From assembly GCA_021772915.1 (NCBI GenBank), contig JAJFLB010000014.1:62001-126000 (forward strand): a DNA stretch of 64,000 nucleotides, read 5' to 3'. Position numbers and translations under genes: made by a program. The notes beneath the pieces are model-generated. The model was given only the letters and a program-made list of their open reading frames with translations. It had not been told where the DNA came from and did no database searches. The first letter of the stretch is position 1; each line of letters starts with the position of its first letter. The stretch comes from Gammaproteobacteria bacterium (GTDB taxonomy: Bacteria > Pseudomonadota > Gammaproteobacteria > Xanthomonadales > SZUA-36). Positions 9,471-18,142 of the stretch are shown piece after piece.

Positions 9471-10829
9471 TCAGTGACAAAGATGGCCGCTGAGATCGTG
9501 ATCGTCGGCAGTGTCAATACACACCCGGGTCAAATCTCCCGGTTGCAGATGGTGACCATCAGAAATATAAACCTGACCGTCAATTTCCGGTGCATCTGCA
9601 TGGCTGCGTGCTTGCGCCCCTTGAGCGTCTACGGCATCGACAATCACCTGCTGAATGCTTCCAATTTTTGCCTGCAACCGTTCACGGCTGATGGTTGCCT
9701 GCAGTTCCATGAAGGTCTGCTCTCGCTCTGCCGTTACCTCGGCAGGTACCGGGTTCGGAAGCTCGTTGGCACGTGCCCCGTGTACCGCTGAATACTGAAA
9801 ACAACCAACCCGATCGAGTTGTGCTTCGGCGATGAAATCCAGTAATTGCCTGAAATCATCGTTGGTTTCACCCGGAAACCCGACGATAAAAGTGCTGCGA
9901 AGCGTGATTTCGGGGCAACAATCACGCCAACTCTTGATTCGAAGTAAGGCGTTTTCAGCGGCGGCGGGGCGTTTCATGAGCTTCAAGATGTGCGGGCTGC
10001 CGTGCTGCAAAGGAATATCCAGGTAAGGCAGGATCAGACCTTCCGCCATTAGGGGAATCAATTCGTCCACATGTGGGTACGGATAGACATAATGCAGTCT
10101 CACCCATACACCCAGACTGCCAAGCGCCCGACACAACTCCGTCAACCGGGACTTAACCGGTTTGCCGCCCCAGAAAGCATGCCGGTACTTAAGGTCAACA
10201 CCATAAGCCGAAGTATCCTGTGAGATCACCAAGAGTTCCCTGACGCCAGCACTGGCCAGGTTTTCCGCCTCTGAAAGTACGTCTCCAGCAGGTCTGCTGA
10301 CCAAACGACCCCGCAGAGAGGGGATAATGCAAAACGTGCAGTTGTGGTTGCAACCTTCTGATATTTTAAGATAAGAATAGTGTCTTGGGGTTAGTTTGAC
10401 CCCGTGTGGGGGCACCAGGTCGGTAAATGGGTGATGGGACCTTTCGAACGGTGCGAACTGATGGACTGCAGTTACAACCTGTTCGTATTGTTGGGGGCCT
10501 GATACCGCCAAAACGGCTGGATGGAGTACGCGTATTTCATTTTCATCCACACCCATACAACCGGTAACGATGACCCGGCCGTTTTCGTTTAATGCCTCAC
10601 CGATAGCATCAAGTGACTCGGCACGGGCGCTGTCAATGAATCCACAGGTATTGACCACGACGAGGTCAGCACCCTCGTAGTTGGGGGAGATTTCGTAACC
10701 ATCGTGTACCAATTGCGTCAATATGCGCTCGGAATCGACCAGTGCCTTGGGGCAGCCAAGACTGACAAATCCAATTTTAGGCGTTTGCTGGGTTTGAATA
10801 TTTAAATCGGACGGACTTTTAGCAGTCAT
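9471..10829 (-). CDS. rimO: Ribosomal protein uS12 (Asp88) methylthiotransferase RimO
   Basis: Radical-SAM enzyme that adds a methylthio group to Asp88 of ribosomal protein S12. N-terminal MTTase domain with the cluster cysteines SLGCPK, NTCGF and TGCMG; radical SAM motif [10 protein letters not shown] at about residue 140; IPLQHGS and a C-terminal TRAM domain. The ATG at 10829 (MTAKSPSD) overlaps the end of the upstream CDF gene by 11 bases; a longer frame to 10883 would lie deep in that gene. 452 aa, typical. The neighbouring rRNA methyltransferase gives a ribosome-modification pair. Confidence 0.93.
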   Translation of the reverse strand: MTAKSPSDLNIQTQQTPKIGFVSLGCPKALVDSERILTQLVHDGYEISPNYEGADLVVVNTCGFIDSARAESLDAIGEALNENGRVIVTGCMGVDENEIRVLHPAVLAVSGPQQYEQVVTAVHQFAPFERSHHPFTDLVPPHGVKLTPRHYSYLKISEGCNHNCTFCIIPSLRGRLVSRPAGDVLSEAENLASAGVRELLVISQDTSAYGVDLKYRHAFWGGKPVKSRLTELCRALGSLGVWVRLHYVYPYPHVDELIPLMAEGLILPYLDIPLQHGSPHILKLMKRPAAAENALLRIKSWRDCCPEITLRSTFIVGFPGETNDDFRQLLDFIAEAQLDRVGCFQYSAVHGARANELPNPVPAEVTAEREQTFMELQATISRERLQAKIGSIQQVIVDAVDAQGAQARSHADAPEIDGQVYISDGHHLQPGDLTRVCIDTADDHDLSGHLCH

Positions 10830-11736
10830 CGTCTTCACAATCTGGCTCGAAAAACAACCATGTTGTGACTGGAAATGCTTCACGAAAATCCCGCTCGACG
10901 CGGTTTATAGCATTGATTAATCTGGATTCCGAACCCGTTGGCCGCATTTTAGCTTTGACGGCGATCATGGCGCCCGGCCCCATTTGCATGGTGATAAGTT
11001 TGTACAGGTGTTCGATTTCAGGCCGTTCACGCAAAAATTCTCTCATCCTGTCCTGAACCAGAGGCTCGACACTTTGACCGATCAACAGCGCTTTGATCTC
11101 AACTGCCAGCAGGATCGCGACCACCACCAGAAGAATACCAATCATTACGGTACCAATGGCATCGTAGACCGGGTCACCCGTGATAGCCGAGGCGAGAACG
11201 GCGACTAAAGCCAGGCCTAGCCCAAGCAGGGCGGCTACATCCTCGCCAAACACGACGATCAGTTCACTGCTTCGGCTTTCCCTGAACCACTGGGACAATC
11301 GCCGGCCAAAGCGCTCTTTGCCGACGGCCTGCATACAACCCCACAGGGAAATCGACTCGGCAATAATGGCAAACACCAGGACACCAACAGCAATCATGGC
11401 ATTGGACAGCGGTTCCGGGTGATTAAATTTATGGACGCCCTCATAAATCGAAAACATTCCACCCAGACTGAACAGGATGATGGCCACCAGAAACGACCAG
11501 AAGTAAATGCTTTTTCCATGACCAAGTGGGTGTTCCCGGTCAGGTGGCCGGGTTGATTGTTTCATTCCCAGCAATAGCAGGAGTTGATTACAGCTGTCAG
11601 CCAAAGAGTGAATTGCCTCAGCCAGCATGGCACCTGATCCTGTCCAGAACGCCGCTGCGGCCTTCGCTATAGCGATGGACAGGTTCGCAAATAATGCGTA
11701 CAGGATCGATTTTATTGAAGCGGGTTTTGCGGACAT
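10819..11736 (-). CDS. Cation diffusion facilitator family transporter
   Basis: Inner-membrane divalent metal/proton antiporter (Zn, Fe or Mn class not resolved). Hydrophobic segments span about residues 10-225. The metal-site pattern is seen in [10 protein letters not shown] (H-x-x-x-D) and [10 protein letters not shown], with a cytoplasmic C-terminal domain ending in an acidic CEDDDC tail. The sequence style resembles the SLC30A9-like branch of CDF proteins. The ATG at 11736 is the only sensible start. First gene of a probable CDF-rimO-rsmC operon, by an overlap and a short gap. Confidence 0.87.
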   Translation of the reverse strand: MSAKPASIKSILYALFANLSIAIAKAAAAFWTGSGAMLAEAIHSLADSCNQLLLLLGMKQSTRPPDREHPLGHGKSIYFWSFLVAIILFSLGGMFSIYEGVHKFNHPEPLSNAMIAVGVLVFAIIAESISLWGCMQAVGKERFGRRLSQWFRESRSSELIVVFGEDVAALLGLGLALVAVLASAITGDPVYDAIGTVMIGILLVVVAILLAVEIKALLIGQSVEPLVQDRMREFLRERPEIEHLYKLITMQMGPGAMIAVKAKMRPTGSESRLINAINRVERDFREAFPVTTWLFFEPDCEDDDC

Positions 11737-11902
11737 GTGATGCCTGGCCTGGTGTTATTCTGGTCGTTACACCACACTAGTGTACTGCATCGTAACGCAA
11801 ATAAATGCGCGAGTTCCGCTAATGTCATTCCTGACCGAAAACCGCCTGCTGCAGAGCGGGATATCCCTTTTCTTTTACCCGCTGAGTTGACCTGGCCAGC
11901 TG

Positions 11903-13348
11903 TTAATTTGTGTCGCTGATGATCTTAATGGTGTGTGTTTCATCCGAATGCGGTGCAAATATTCTGGTATATCTCTCCGGCATTACCGTTGTAAGCGTGT
12001 GGTTTTTGCGGTCACGTTTGATATCGACTTCAATTTCCTCGCCTGGTTCGAACTTGCGCAAGGCACGCATAAAATCTGCCGGTGAATTTACTTCATCATC
12101 GCCTACCTGCAAAACCACGTCACCGGACTCCAGTTGCAGGTCATTGTCAGGTTTTGCTTTTAATACCAGCACACCGCGGTCTGTCTTGAAATACACACCC
12201 AGGTCCGCATCAATTTTGGCCAGCTTCAGACCGTGTGCCAAAGGCAGGCCAAACCATATATTGGCATCTTGCAATGCAAAATCACCCAATTCTGACATCT
12301 CACCAAACTGAAATTCGTAATGATCGGCCAACTTCGCTATTTCACCCATTTCCATAAGCTCTCGTCGTTCATCAACCTCAATGCGCATTGTGGCAATCTG
12401 CTCGGCCAGTGCCTCTGTATCAATTTGCGGTACGTTAATGTGTTCGACTCTTATAACCCTACCTGGTGCATCCGGTGCGCTGGGTGCATCTGGCGCTTCG
12501 GGTGCAGTGGGTGCAGTGGGTGCAGTGGGTGCAGTAGGTGCAGTAGGTGCAGTGGGCGCGGTAGGCGCAGTGGCAAAGCGCACCACGGACTGCCAGCTCA
12601 GAGGTTCACGGACTTCCGGAACAATGGTCAGATCCAGTGTTTGGTCACCGCGTTCTACCGAAACGATTACGGGCTCCTCGGCCTTGATACTCTTCAGTAC
12701 GGCATTAAGCCCACTGCGTGCGTTGCCGGTATCGTCAACAGCTGCAAGCACACGTCCCCCCAGGGCGACAATCACGTCTCCCGGCTTGATCCCGGCCCGT
12801 TCCGAAGGGCCATCTGGTGATACACCGAGGACTATGACGCCGACATCATCGGCATCACCAAGAATAACCCCAATGACCGGCCGATCCGATGTGCTGAAAA
12901 CAAAGCTGGAGGTTCTATCGGACAGCCTGGCACGGGCTACCTCGCGGTTCACCCGGGCAACCTCGCGTGAAGTTTCCCGCAACTGTCGACGTACACGGCC
13001 CAACTCAACTTGAATTTGATCCATTTCGGCGGATTGTGCGGCAGATGCAGTTTCTCGCTCGGCACGTATGGACGTGCGTGCTTTAACACTCTCTGCAATG
13101 GCTTTTTTCCTTTGCTCAGAAACAAGGTGAAGTCGTTCACGGGCCTTAACCATGGACGCTTCGGCCTCAAGCCGGGTTTTATCTGCCTCCGCAACTGTCT
13201 GCCTGTACTCAGCCTCCAGTTGCGTTTGCAATTCTGCCTCTTCCGCTGCGGTGCTGGCCGCTTTTTCTTCGGTAGCAGCCTGAGCCATGGTGCTGATACC
13301 AAGCAGCAGGGCGGTAGCCCCTGCTGCTAACGAGTTGTGAAATTTCAT
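11903..13348 (-). CDS. Exported coiled-coil protein with two PDZ domains
   Basis: 481 aa envelope protein. A signal peptide (residues 1-24, cut after AQA) is followed by a charged coiled coil (about 27-145), a first PDZ domain (about 155-240, VIGVILG...GIKPGDVIVAL), an Ala-Pro-Thr repeat linker (about 257-295), a second helical stretch and a second PDZ-like domain (about 395-455, LESGDVVLQVGDDEV). No protease domain is present, so it is an adaptor or sensor rather than a DegP-type enzyme. It sits 26 bases downstream of the anti-sigma-like gene in the same operon, suggesting it senses or answers envelope stress with that sigma factor. Exact function unknown. Confidence 0.8.
   Translation of the reverse strand: MKFHNSLAAGATALLLGISTMAQAATEEKAASTAAEEAELQTQLEAEYRQTVAEADKTRLEAEASMVKARERLHLVSEQRKKAIAESVKARTSIRAERETASAAQSAEMDQIQVELGRVRRQLRETSREVARVNREVARARLSDRTSSFVFSTSDRPVIGVILGDADDVGVIVLGVSPDGPSERAGIKPGDVIVALGGRVLAAVDDTGNARSGLNAVLKSIKAEEPVIVSVERGDQTLDLTIVPEVREPLSWQSVVRFATAPTAPTAPTAPTAPTAPTAPTAPEAPDAPSAPDAPGRVIRVEHINVPQIDTEALAEQIATMRIEVDERRELMEMGEIAKLADHYEFQFGEMSELGDFALQDANIWFGLPLAHGLKLAKIDADLGVYFKTDRGVLVLKAKPDNDLQLESGDVVLQVGDDEVNSPADFMRALRKFEPGEEIEVDIKRDRKNHTLTTVMPERYTRIFAPHSDETHTIKIISDTN
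12489..12572. repeat. 9-bp tandem repeat coding for Ala-Pro-Thr units
   Basis: On the plus strand units of GGTGCAGTG (variants GGTGCAGTA, GGCGCAGTG) repeat about seven times, preceded by looser GGTGCATCT-type units; on the minus strand they encode the APT/EAP/DAP linker between the PDZ domains. Since the unit is three codons, slippage would change linker length but not frame. Confidence 0.85.
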
Positions 13349-13373
13349 CGATCAATACCTCTGCAAATCAAAT

Positions 13374-13916
13374 TTAAAGTGACGCCATGCGCCCGTAGTC
13401 TATTTCCCACTGCTGTTGGTAGATCTGAGCCAGATCGAGCAACAGGTTGACACGTTGTCCCCATAGATTGATCGAATCGGGTTGTAAACTGAGTTCGCTG
13501 TCAACCTGTGCGATCAGATCTTCAAGTTCCGCCACATAAACGGCAGATTCAGCTGGCATGGATCCGGACTCCTGACGTAAATTTTTAACCTGTTCTTCCA
13601 TATTTTGTGACAACCCAATCAGTGCGCTTACATGGTCTTCACCAGATACTGACGCAAGACCAGGCACAGACGTCGCAGCGTTGGGCAATTGAGTAGAGGT
13701 GGGTTGCTGACTGACTGTTAAGCCAATGGCGAGCATCAGGCTCGCCGCCAGGGCCAGCCAACCACCCGTATATCGGCGTCGACGCTGGCTTTCCTGATGG
13801 TTCTGCAATGTACTCTGGATGTCTTTCCAGCCGTCGTATTGCGGCTCAATTTGCTCCAGCTGGCGCAGACCCAGAGGATCTTCTGTCGCGTGGTACCATT
13901 GATCGGGTATGTTCAT
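13374..13916 (-). CDS. Single-pass membrane protein, probable anti-sigma factor
   Basis: 180 aa from the ATG at 13916, chosen because AAAGAGAA precedes it and because earlier starts overlap the sigma gene. The N-terminal 70 residues are cytoplasmic and polar, one transmembrane helix (WLALAASLMLAIGLTV, about residues 53-70) follows, and the C-terminal part is periplasmic and helical. The placement, 10 bases after an ECF sigma gene, and the N-in single-pass topology are those of an anti-sigma factor. No zinc-binding HxxxCxxC motif is present and I recognise no known anti-sigma family, so the role is inferred from context only. Confidence 0.65.
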   Translation of the reverse strand: MNIPDQWYHATEDPLGLRQLEQIEPQYDGWKDIQSTLQNHQESQRRRRYTGGWLALAASLMLAIGLTVSQQPTSTQLPNAATSVPGLASVSGEDHVSALIGLSQNMEEQVKNLRQESGSMPAESAVYVAELEDLIAQVDSELSLQPDSINLWGQRVNLLLDLAQIYQQQWEIDYGRMASL

Positions 13917-13926
13917 ATCGTTCTCT

Positions 13927-14511
13927 TTATGCGGTTGCGTTAACGCTCGTTTCATAAAAGGATTCTTTTTCGCTGTCTGCAATCAGTGTCCGGAGTCTGG
14001 CTCGAGCCCGGTTCAGACGGGTTTTTGAAAAGCTTTCTGTTTTGTCGAACAATTGTGCGATTTCACGGTGCTTGTAGCCTTCCACATCGTGTAGCCACAC
14101 CACAGCGCGGTCTTCGTGACCCAGTTGGTCAAGTGCCTGGCCCAAATCCATGGCGAGACCCATTTGGTGCTCCTCGCTGTTTACATAGGCCATATGGTCA
14201 TCCAGTTCGACGGCGTCATGGCGGGGCAGCTTGCGCAATGCGCTGATGGCATGATTGACAATGATCCGCCGTAACCAGCCCCAGAAAGGAGCGTCGCCCC
14301 TGAACTGGTGCATACGCTTGAAAGTACTTATGAATGCTTCCTGGGTCACGTCCTGGGCCAATTCGTGGCATTTACATATCCTGACGGCGACGGTGTAGGC
14401 GGGCGTATTGAACTTGCGGAATATTTTTTCACAGGCGCGTAAATCACCGCGTCTGGCGCCAGCGAGTGTCACCTCGTCGAGGTCTATGTCAAAGCCTGAT
14501 CCCGTCATCAT
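13927..14511 (-). CDS. ECF (RpoE-like) RNA polymerase sigma factor
   Basis: 194 aa sigma-70 family factor with only regions 2 and 4. Region 2 lies at about 28-95 (AQDVTQEAFISTFKRM, WGWLRRIIVNHAI) and region 4 at about 125-180 (LGHEDRAVVWLHDVEGYKHREIAQLF, then the recognition helix with R-rich RLNRARARLR). It directs transcription of a stress regulon, presumably including its own operon with the membrane anti-sigma-like protein and the PDZ protein downstream. Starts at 14511 or 14508 are equivalent (tandem ATG). Confidence 0.9.
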   Translation of the reverse strand: MMTGSGFDIDLDEVTLAGARRGDLRACEKIFRKFNTPAYTVAVRICKCHELAQDVTQEAFISTFKRMHQFRGDAPFWGWLRRIIVNHAISALRKLPRHDAVELDDHMAYVNSEEHQMGLAMDLGQALDQLGHEDRAVVWLHDVEGYKHREIAQLFDKTESFSKTRLNRARARLRTLIADSEKESFYETSVNATA

Positions 14512-14573
14512 GTATTAGGACGTTGTGCCCGTTGAAAAGGTCGCAAATTGGTGGACCACTAGCCCTACACCGA

Positions 14574-14579
14574 ATTATA
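14574..14579 (-). promoter_or_regulatory. Possible -10 box of the ECF operon
   Basis: A perfect TATAAT on the minus strand lies 63 bases before the sigma-factor start. No well-spaced TTGACA-like -35 was found, nor a GGAAC-type ECF motif, so this is a weak call. Confidence 0.3.
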
Positions 14580-14591
14580 AGGCAGAGAAAT

Positions 14592-14619
14592 GAAAACGGC
14601 CGCAACCGCGACCGTTTTC
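14592..14619 (-). terminator. Hairpin downstream of the M13 peptidase gene
   Basis: An 8-bp perfect stem (GAAAACGG / CCGTTTTC) with a 12-base loop lies 20 bases after the peptidase stop on the minus strand. The following bases are only moderately T-rich (ATTTCTCT), so it is a weak intrinsic terminator at best. Confidence 0.4.
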
Positions 14620-14639
14620 GGTAAACAAGGAGAATGCTG

Positions 14640-16715
14640 TCACCAAATCTTGACCCTATCCTCTGGCGGCAGGTACATGCCGTCTCCTTCCTTGACGTCA
14701 AATGCCTTGTAAAAGGCAGGTACATTAATCGTTGCACCATTGGCGCGGAATTTTGGTGGTGAATGTGGATCGATGGTCAGAAGTCGTTTGGCCTCCGCCC
14801 CACGAGCCTTGGCGCGCCATACCTGGCCCCAGCCCAGGAAAAAACGCTGCTCGCCGGTCCAGCCATCAATTACCGGTGCCGGTTTTCCTTCCAGTGACAT
14901 CTTGTACGCCAGGTAGGCAATACTCAGCCCACCGAGGTCGCCGATATTTTCACCGGAAGTAAACTGACCATTAATGGTCAGACCATCAATAACTTCATAG
15001 CCGTCATATTGTGCGGCCAATGCATTCTTGCGTTCTTCGAACTTGCTGGTGTCCTCTTCGGTCCACCAGTCACGCAGGTTGCCGTCACCATCGTATTTGC
15101 GACCAGAGTCGTCAAATCCATGACCGATTTCGTGGCCGATAACGGCACCGATCCCACCGTAGTTGACCGCATCATCGGCATCAACGTTAAAAAATGGCGG
15201 TTGCAGGATTGAGGCTGGAAAGACGATTTCATTCCAGACCGGATTGTAATAGGCATTAACGGTCTGTGGTGTCATAAACCACTCGCTCTTGTCCACCGGT
15301 TTATCCAGTTTGTCCAGATTGCGCCTGTATTCAAATTCTGCCGCGCTCTTGACATTACCGATGAGATCGCCGGCGGTTATCTGCATTTTCGAGTAATCGC
15401 GCCAGTGATCCGTGTAGCCAATTTTGGGCTTAAATTTAGACAGCTTGACCAATGCCTGTTGCCGGGTTTCTGCACTCATCCAATCCAGTTCGGTAATGGA
15501 CTTCTCATAAGCCTTGACCAGATTCTTGATCAGTGTATCCATTCGCGCCTTGGCTTCAGGTTTAAAGTGCCGCTCCACGTACAACTGGCCAAGCAGCTCG
15601 CCCATATTGCCATTGACAGAGTTTACCGCGCGCTTCCATTGTGGGCGCGGTTCTGCAATGCCGGAAAGTCCCTCACGGAAAAAGGCGAACCAGTGGGCAA
15701 AGTAGTCGTCTCCCAGAACGGGTGCAAAATTGCTCAGGGTCTGGAAGGTCAGGTAGTCTTTCCAGATGGATAGATTGGTTTCGGCGATAATGTCGTCGGT
15801 GGCTTCAAAAAAGCTGGGCTGTGAGACAATGTAACGGTCCCGGGCTGGAATTTCCGCAGCTTCGAAGAACACGTCCCAGTTAATTTTTGGAGCCATTTCC
15901 GTGAGGTCGGCTGGTGTTTTTGGGTTGTATCTCTTAACCGGGTCACGGTTATCTTCCTTGGTCCACTGTACTTCGGCCAGCCTGGTTTCAAGTGCCAGTA
16001 AACGTTCGGCACGGTCGGCGCCATTTTCGACACCAGCCTGATTAAAGACATTGCTCATATAGTCAAGGAGCAAACGCCGGCCCTTGACAAACTGTTCGTC
16101 ATCTTTCAGGTAGTAGTCGCGGTCCGGAAGGGTCAAACCGGCTTGAACCAGATACACGACATTGGTATCCGGATCCTTCAGGTCGGAGAAAATGCCTCCG
16201 CCTATGGGTGAATTAACACCGTAAACCCCAAGGGCACTGAACAGGCGGTAAATGTCGTCCAGCGTACTTGCGGCTGCGATTTCTTCCAGTTCCGCTTCTA
16301 CCGCCCTAACACCCAGCGCAGTGGAAGTTTCAGTATCCATGTAGGCGTTGTAATAGTCGCGAATTTTCTGGGTAGGCGTACCGGTCTGTACGTTGTCCTC
16401 TGCACTGACTTCTTCGACCAGGGTACGGACATCTATCTGGGATTGCTCCCTTAACGCATCAAATGTACCCCAGCGGGCTCTGTCTGAAGGCATTTCCGTG
16501 TTTTTGACCCAACTGCCGTTCACATAGTCAAAGAAGTTATCCTGTGGCCGTACCGACTCGTCAAAGCCGCTTCGATCAATGCCGCTAATGGGCTCGGCGG
16601 CGGCGACTGCATGCTCAGACTTCTCTGTCTGGGAATTTACAGTTTGTTCTGAATCCTGTTGGCAGCCGTATAAACTGATGGCAGCAGCCAGCGAAATCGC
16701 TAATTTGTGGGTCAT
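14640..16715 (-). CDS. M13 (neprilysin/PepO) family zinc metallopeptidase, lipoprotein
   Basis: Zinc endopeptidase. GHEIGHGF at about residue 526 gives the HExxH zinc site and GENIGDLGG the third ligand (Glu) and its Asp partner. The ATG at 16715, with an AGGAA box upstream, gives an N-terminal signal ending SLYGC, a plausible lipobox, so the protein is probably anchored to a membrane on the periplasmic face. 691 aa, normal for M13. The usual C-terminal CxxW ends here as VKIW without the Cys, common in bacterial members. Divergent from greB; monocistronic. Confidence 0.92.
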   Translation of the reverse strand: MTHKLAISLAAAISLYGCQQDSEQTVNSQTEKSEHAVAAAEPISGIDRSGFDESVRPQDNFFDYVNGSWVKNTEMPSDRARWGTFDALREQSQIDVRTLVEEVSAEDNVQTGTPTQKIRDYYNAYMDTETSTALGVRAVEAELEEIAAASTLDDIYRLFSALGVYGVNSPIGGGIFSDLKDPDTNVVYLVQAGLTLPDRDYYLKDDEQFVKGRRLLLDYMSNVFNQAGVENGADRAERLLALETRLAEVQWTKEDNRDPVKRYNPKTPADLTEMAPKINWDVFFEAAEIPARDRYIVSQPSFFEATDDIIAETNLSIWKDYLTFQTLSNFAPVLGDDYFAHWFAFFREGLSGIAEPRPQWKRAVNSVNGNMGELLGQLYVERHFKPEAKARMDTLIKNLVKAYEKSITELDWMSAETRQQALVKLSKFKPKIGYTDHWRDYSKMQITAGDLIGNVKSAAEFEYRRNLDKLDKPVDKSEWFMTPQTVNAYYNPVWNEIVFPASILQPPFFNVDADDAVNYGGIGAVIGHEIGHGFDDSGRKYDGDGNLRDWWTEEDTSKFEERKNALAAQYDGYEVIDGLTINGQFTSGENIGDLGGLSIAYLAYKMSLEGKPAPVIDGWTGEQRFFLGWGQVWRAKARGAEAKRLLTIDPHSPPKFRANGATINVPAFYKAFDVKEGDGMYLPPEDRVKIW

Positions 16716-16824
16716 AGTTTTATATTCCTGAAGGGCTGTTAGTATTTGGGGAAAGGCAGGTACTATATACAATCATGACGCTTTTTGCAGGTGTCAATAG
16801 TTGGGTTTCATTCAGGGCTTAGGC

Positions 16825-17322
16825 ATGGGTAGATGGCGTCCACCAGAAAAACCGGGAAGTCCTTACATCACACCCGCGGGTGCGAAACAGTTGCGCGAAG
16901 AAGTGCAGTACCTGTGGAAAACCCTGCGGCCGGAAGTCGTCAAAGCCCTTTCTGCGGCGGCAGCGGAAGGAGACAGGTCGGAAAATGCGGAGTACACCTA
17001 CAGAAAGAAACAGTTGGGTGAAATTGACCGACGGGTCAGGTACCTGAGCAAACGCATTGACGTTATGAACATAGTGGAGGACCAGCCCGCGGACACAACT
17101 GTTATTCGTTTTGGGGCGTGGATCACCTTGCAGGGGGCAACCCGGGAACTGCTGGAGTACCGCATCGTGGGCGTGGACGAGACCGACGCCGCAAAAGGGT
17201 ACATTTCCATAGATTCGCCCGTTGCCCGGGCGCTGCTGGGTAAATCGGTGGGTGACAGCAGCGAAATAGAACTACCCCAGAGTCGCGAGCGGTTCACCGT
17301 AAAAGAGGTCCGCTACAGCTAA
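16825..17322 (+). CDS. greB: Transcription elongation factor GreB
   Basis: Secondary-channel factor that stimulates transcript cleavage by backtracked RNA polymerase. The ATG at 16825 gives MGRWRPPEKPGSPYITP; a TTG at 16801 would add eight residues. The coiled-coil tip carries the acidic GDRSENAEY residues needed for cleavage, and the globular C-terminal FKBP-like domain ends in FTVKEV. The basic N-terminus and 165 aa length favour GreB over GreA. Followed by about 90 bases without genes before the ibpA promoter. Confidence 0.93.
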   Translation: MGRWRPPEKPGSPYITPAGAKQLREEVQYLWKTLRPEVVKALSAAAAEGDRSENAEYTYRKKQLGEIDRRVRYLSKRIDVMNIVEDQPADTTVIRFGAWITLQGATRELLEYRIVGVDETDAAKGYISIDSPVARALLGKSVGDSSEIELPQSRERFTVKEVRYS

Positions 17323-17413
17323 ATAAGAGGGGTCTTCTATCTAATACACCATCCTGTGGGAGTCACGAGCTCATTCGTTGCACGCCCGACTACGGGGGCT
17401 ACACCGGACGATC

Positions 17414-17439
17414 CTTGAATCCAGAAAAAATAACCCCAT
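17414..17439 (+). promoter_or_regulatory. Sigma-32 heat-shock promoter of ibpA
   Basis: CTTGAA (17414-17419) and CCCCAT followed by TT (17434-17439) are separated by 14 bases, matching the sigma-32 consensus CTTGAAA-N11-15-CCCCATnT. It precedes a small heat-shock gene by about 95 bases; the expected transcript start is near 17446. Confidence 0.8.
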
Positions 17440-17446
17440 TTTTGTA

Positions 17447-17533
17447 ATCGTGGCAGCCTTCGGGTGTCACAGGTGATTCCGGCCATTGTGGCGGAATATT
17501 TTTTACCGAATTGCTTCTTAAGGAGAATGCGGA
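17447..17533 (+). promoter_or_regulatory. Probable ROSE-like RNA thermometer in the ibpA leader
   Basis: The leader of about 87 nt folds on inspection into successive hairpins. One is a GGCAGCC/GGGUGUC stem, one is a 9-bp stem with a single bulged G (17476-17497), and the last is 3'-proximal: UUGCUUCUU pairs across the Shine-Dalgarno AAGGAGAA just before the ATG at 17534. A UUGCU motif facing the ribosome site is the hallmark of ROSE thermometers, which repress ibp genes below heat-shock temperature. Folding was done by eye, not computed. Confidence 0.6.
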
Positions 17534-18001
17534 ATGACTACTTTTGATTTTTCACCCCTATACAGAACTTCAGTTGGCTTTGACCGTCTGGCCTCATTAT
17601 TGAGTACAGCCACGCGCCAGGACCAGGGAAACAGTTACCCACCCTACAACATTCGCACGCTGGGCGAGGACAAGTACCAGATCACCATGGCGGTAGCGGG
17701 ATTTTCAGAAGATGAACTGAATATCACCACCGAACAAACCCGCCTGGTCGTTACGGGCAATCGCAGCAATGAGGCGGAAGAGGAGGGTGAATTCCTCCAC
17801 CGTGGTATTGCTACCCGCACTTTTGAGCGCCGCTTCAACCTTGCAGATCATGTCAAAGTGGTTGCTGCCAATCTGAAGAACGGTTTGTTGCACATAGAGC
17901 TTGAGCGTGAACTGCCTGAGGCCATGAAACCACGTAAGATTGAAATTGGCACCTCAGGAGCACGTCTTCTGGATGTGGAGAAGGCCGGTAAAGCTGCCTG
18001 A
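17534..18001 (+). CDS. ibpA: Small heat-shock protein IbpA (Hsp20)
   Basis: ATP-independent holdase that binds unfolding proteins. The alpha-crystallin domain spans about residues 38-128 (KYQITMAVAGFSEDEL to GLLHIELERELPE), and an I-x-I anchor (KIEIG) follows. N-terminus DFSPLYRTSVGFDRL is typical of IbpA. AAGGAG lies just upstream of the ATG and is likely occluded by the leader hairpin. Expression is controlled by the sigma-32 promoter and a terminator lies 32 bases after the stop, so it is a single-gene heat-shock unit. Confidence 0.93.
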   Translation: MTTFDFSPLYRTSVGFDRLASLLSTATRQDQGNSYPPYNIRTLGEDKYQITMAVAGFSEDELNITTEQTRLVVTGNRSNEAEEEGEFLHRGIATRTFERRFNLADHVKVVAANLKNGLLHIELERELPEAMKPRKIEIGTSGARLLDVEKAGKAA

Positions 18002-18032
18002 TACTACTTTTTCAGTGTGTTTGTTACATCCG

Positions 18033-18058
18033 GGGGTGCTGCTAAAGCACCCCTTTTT
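18033..18058 (+). terminator. Intrinsic terminator of ibpA
   Basis: GGGGTGCT and AGCACCCC form an 8-bp GC-rich stem with loop GCTAA, directly followed by TTTTT. Confidence 0.9.
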
Positions 18059-18142
18059 GTCGGCACCTTCCAATGATATGCCAAATTGCATGCATGCAGT
18101 TCAATGGTTAATCTGGATGTTTCTCGAAGGATTTTCAGTTAA

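Noticed and set aside
12489-12572. CRISPR-like short repeats
   Set aside because: Units are 9 bp, contiguous and in frame with a protein linker; there are no spacers.
12381-13013. 210-aa plus-strand ORF rich in Gly-Ala-Val opposite the PDZ gene
   Set aside because: It is the antisense shadow of the APT repeat and coiled coil; the minus-strand frame has signal peptide and domains.
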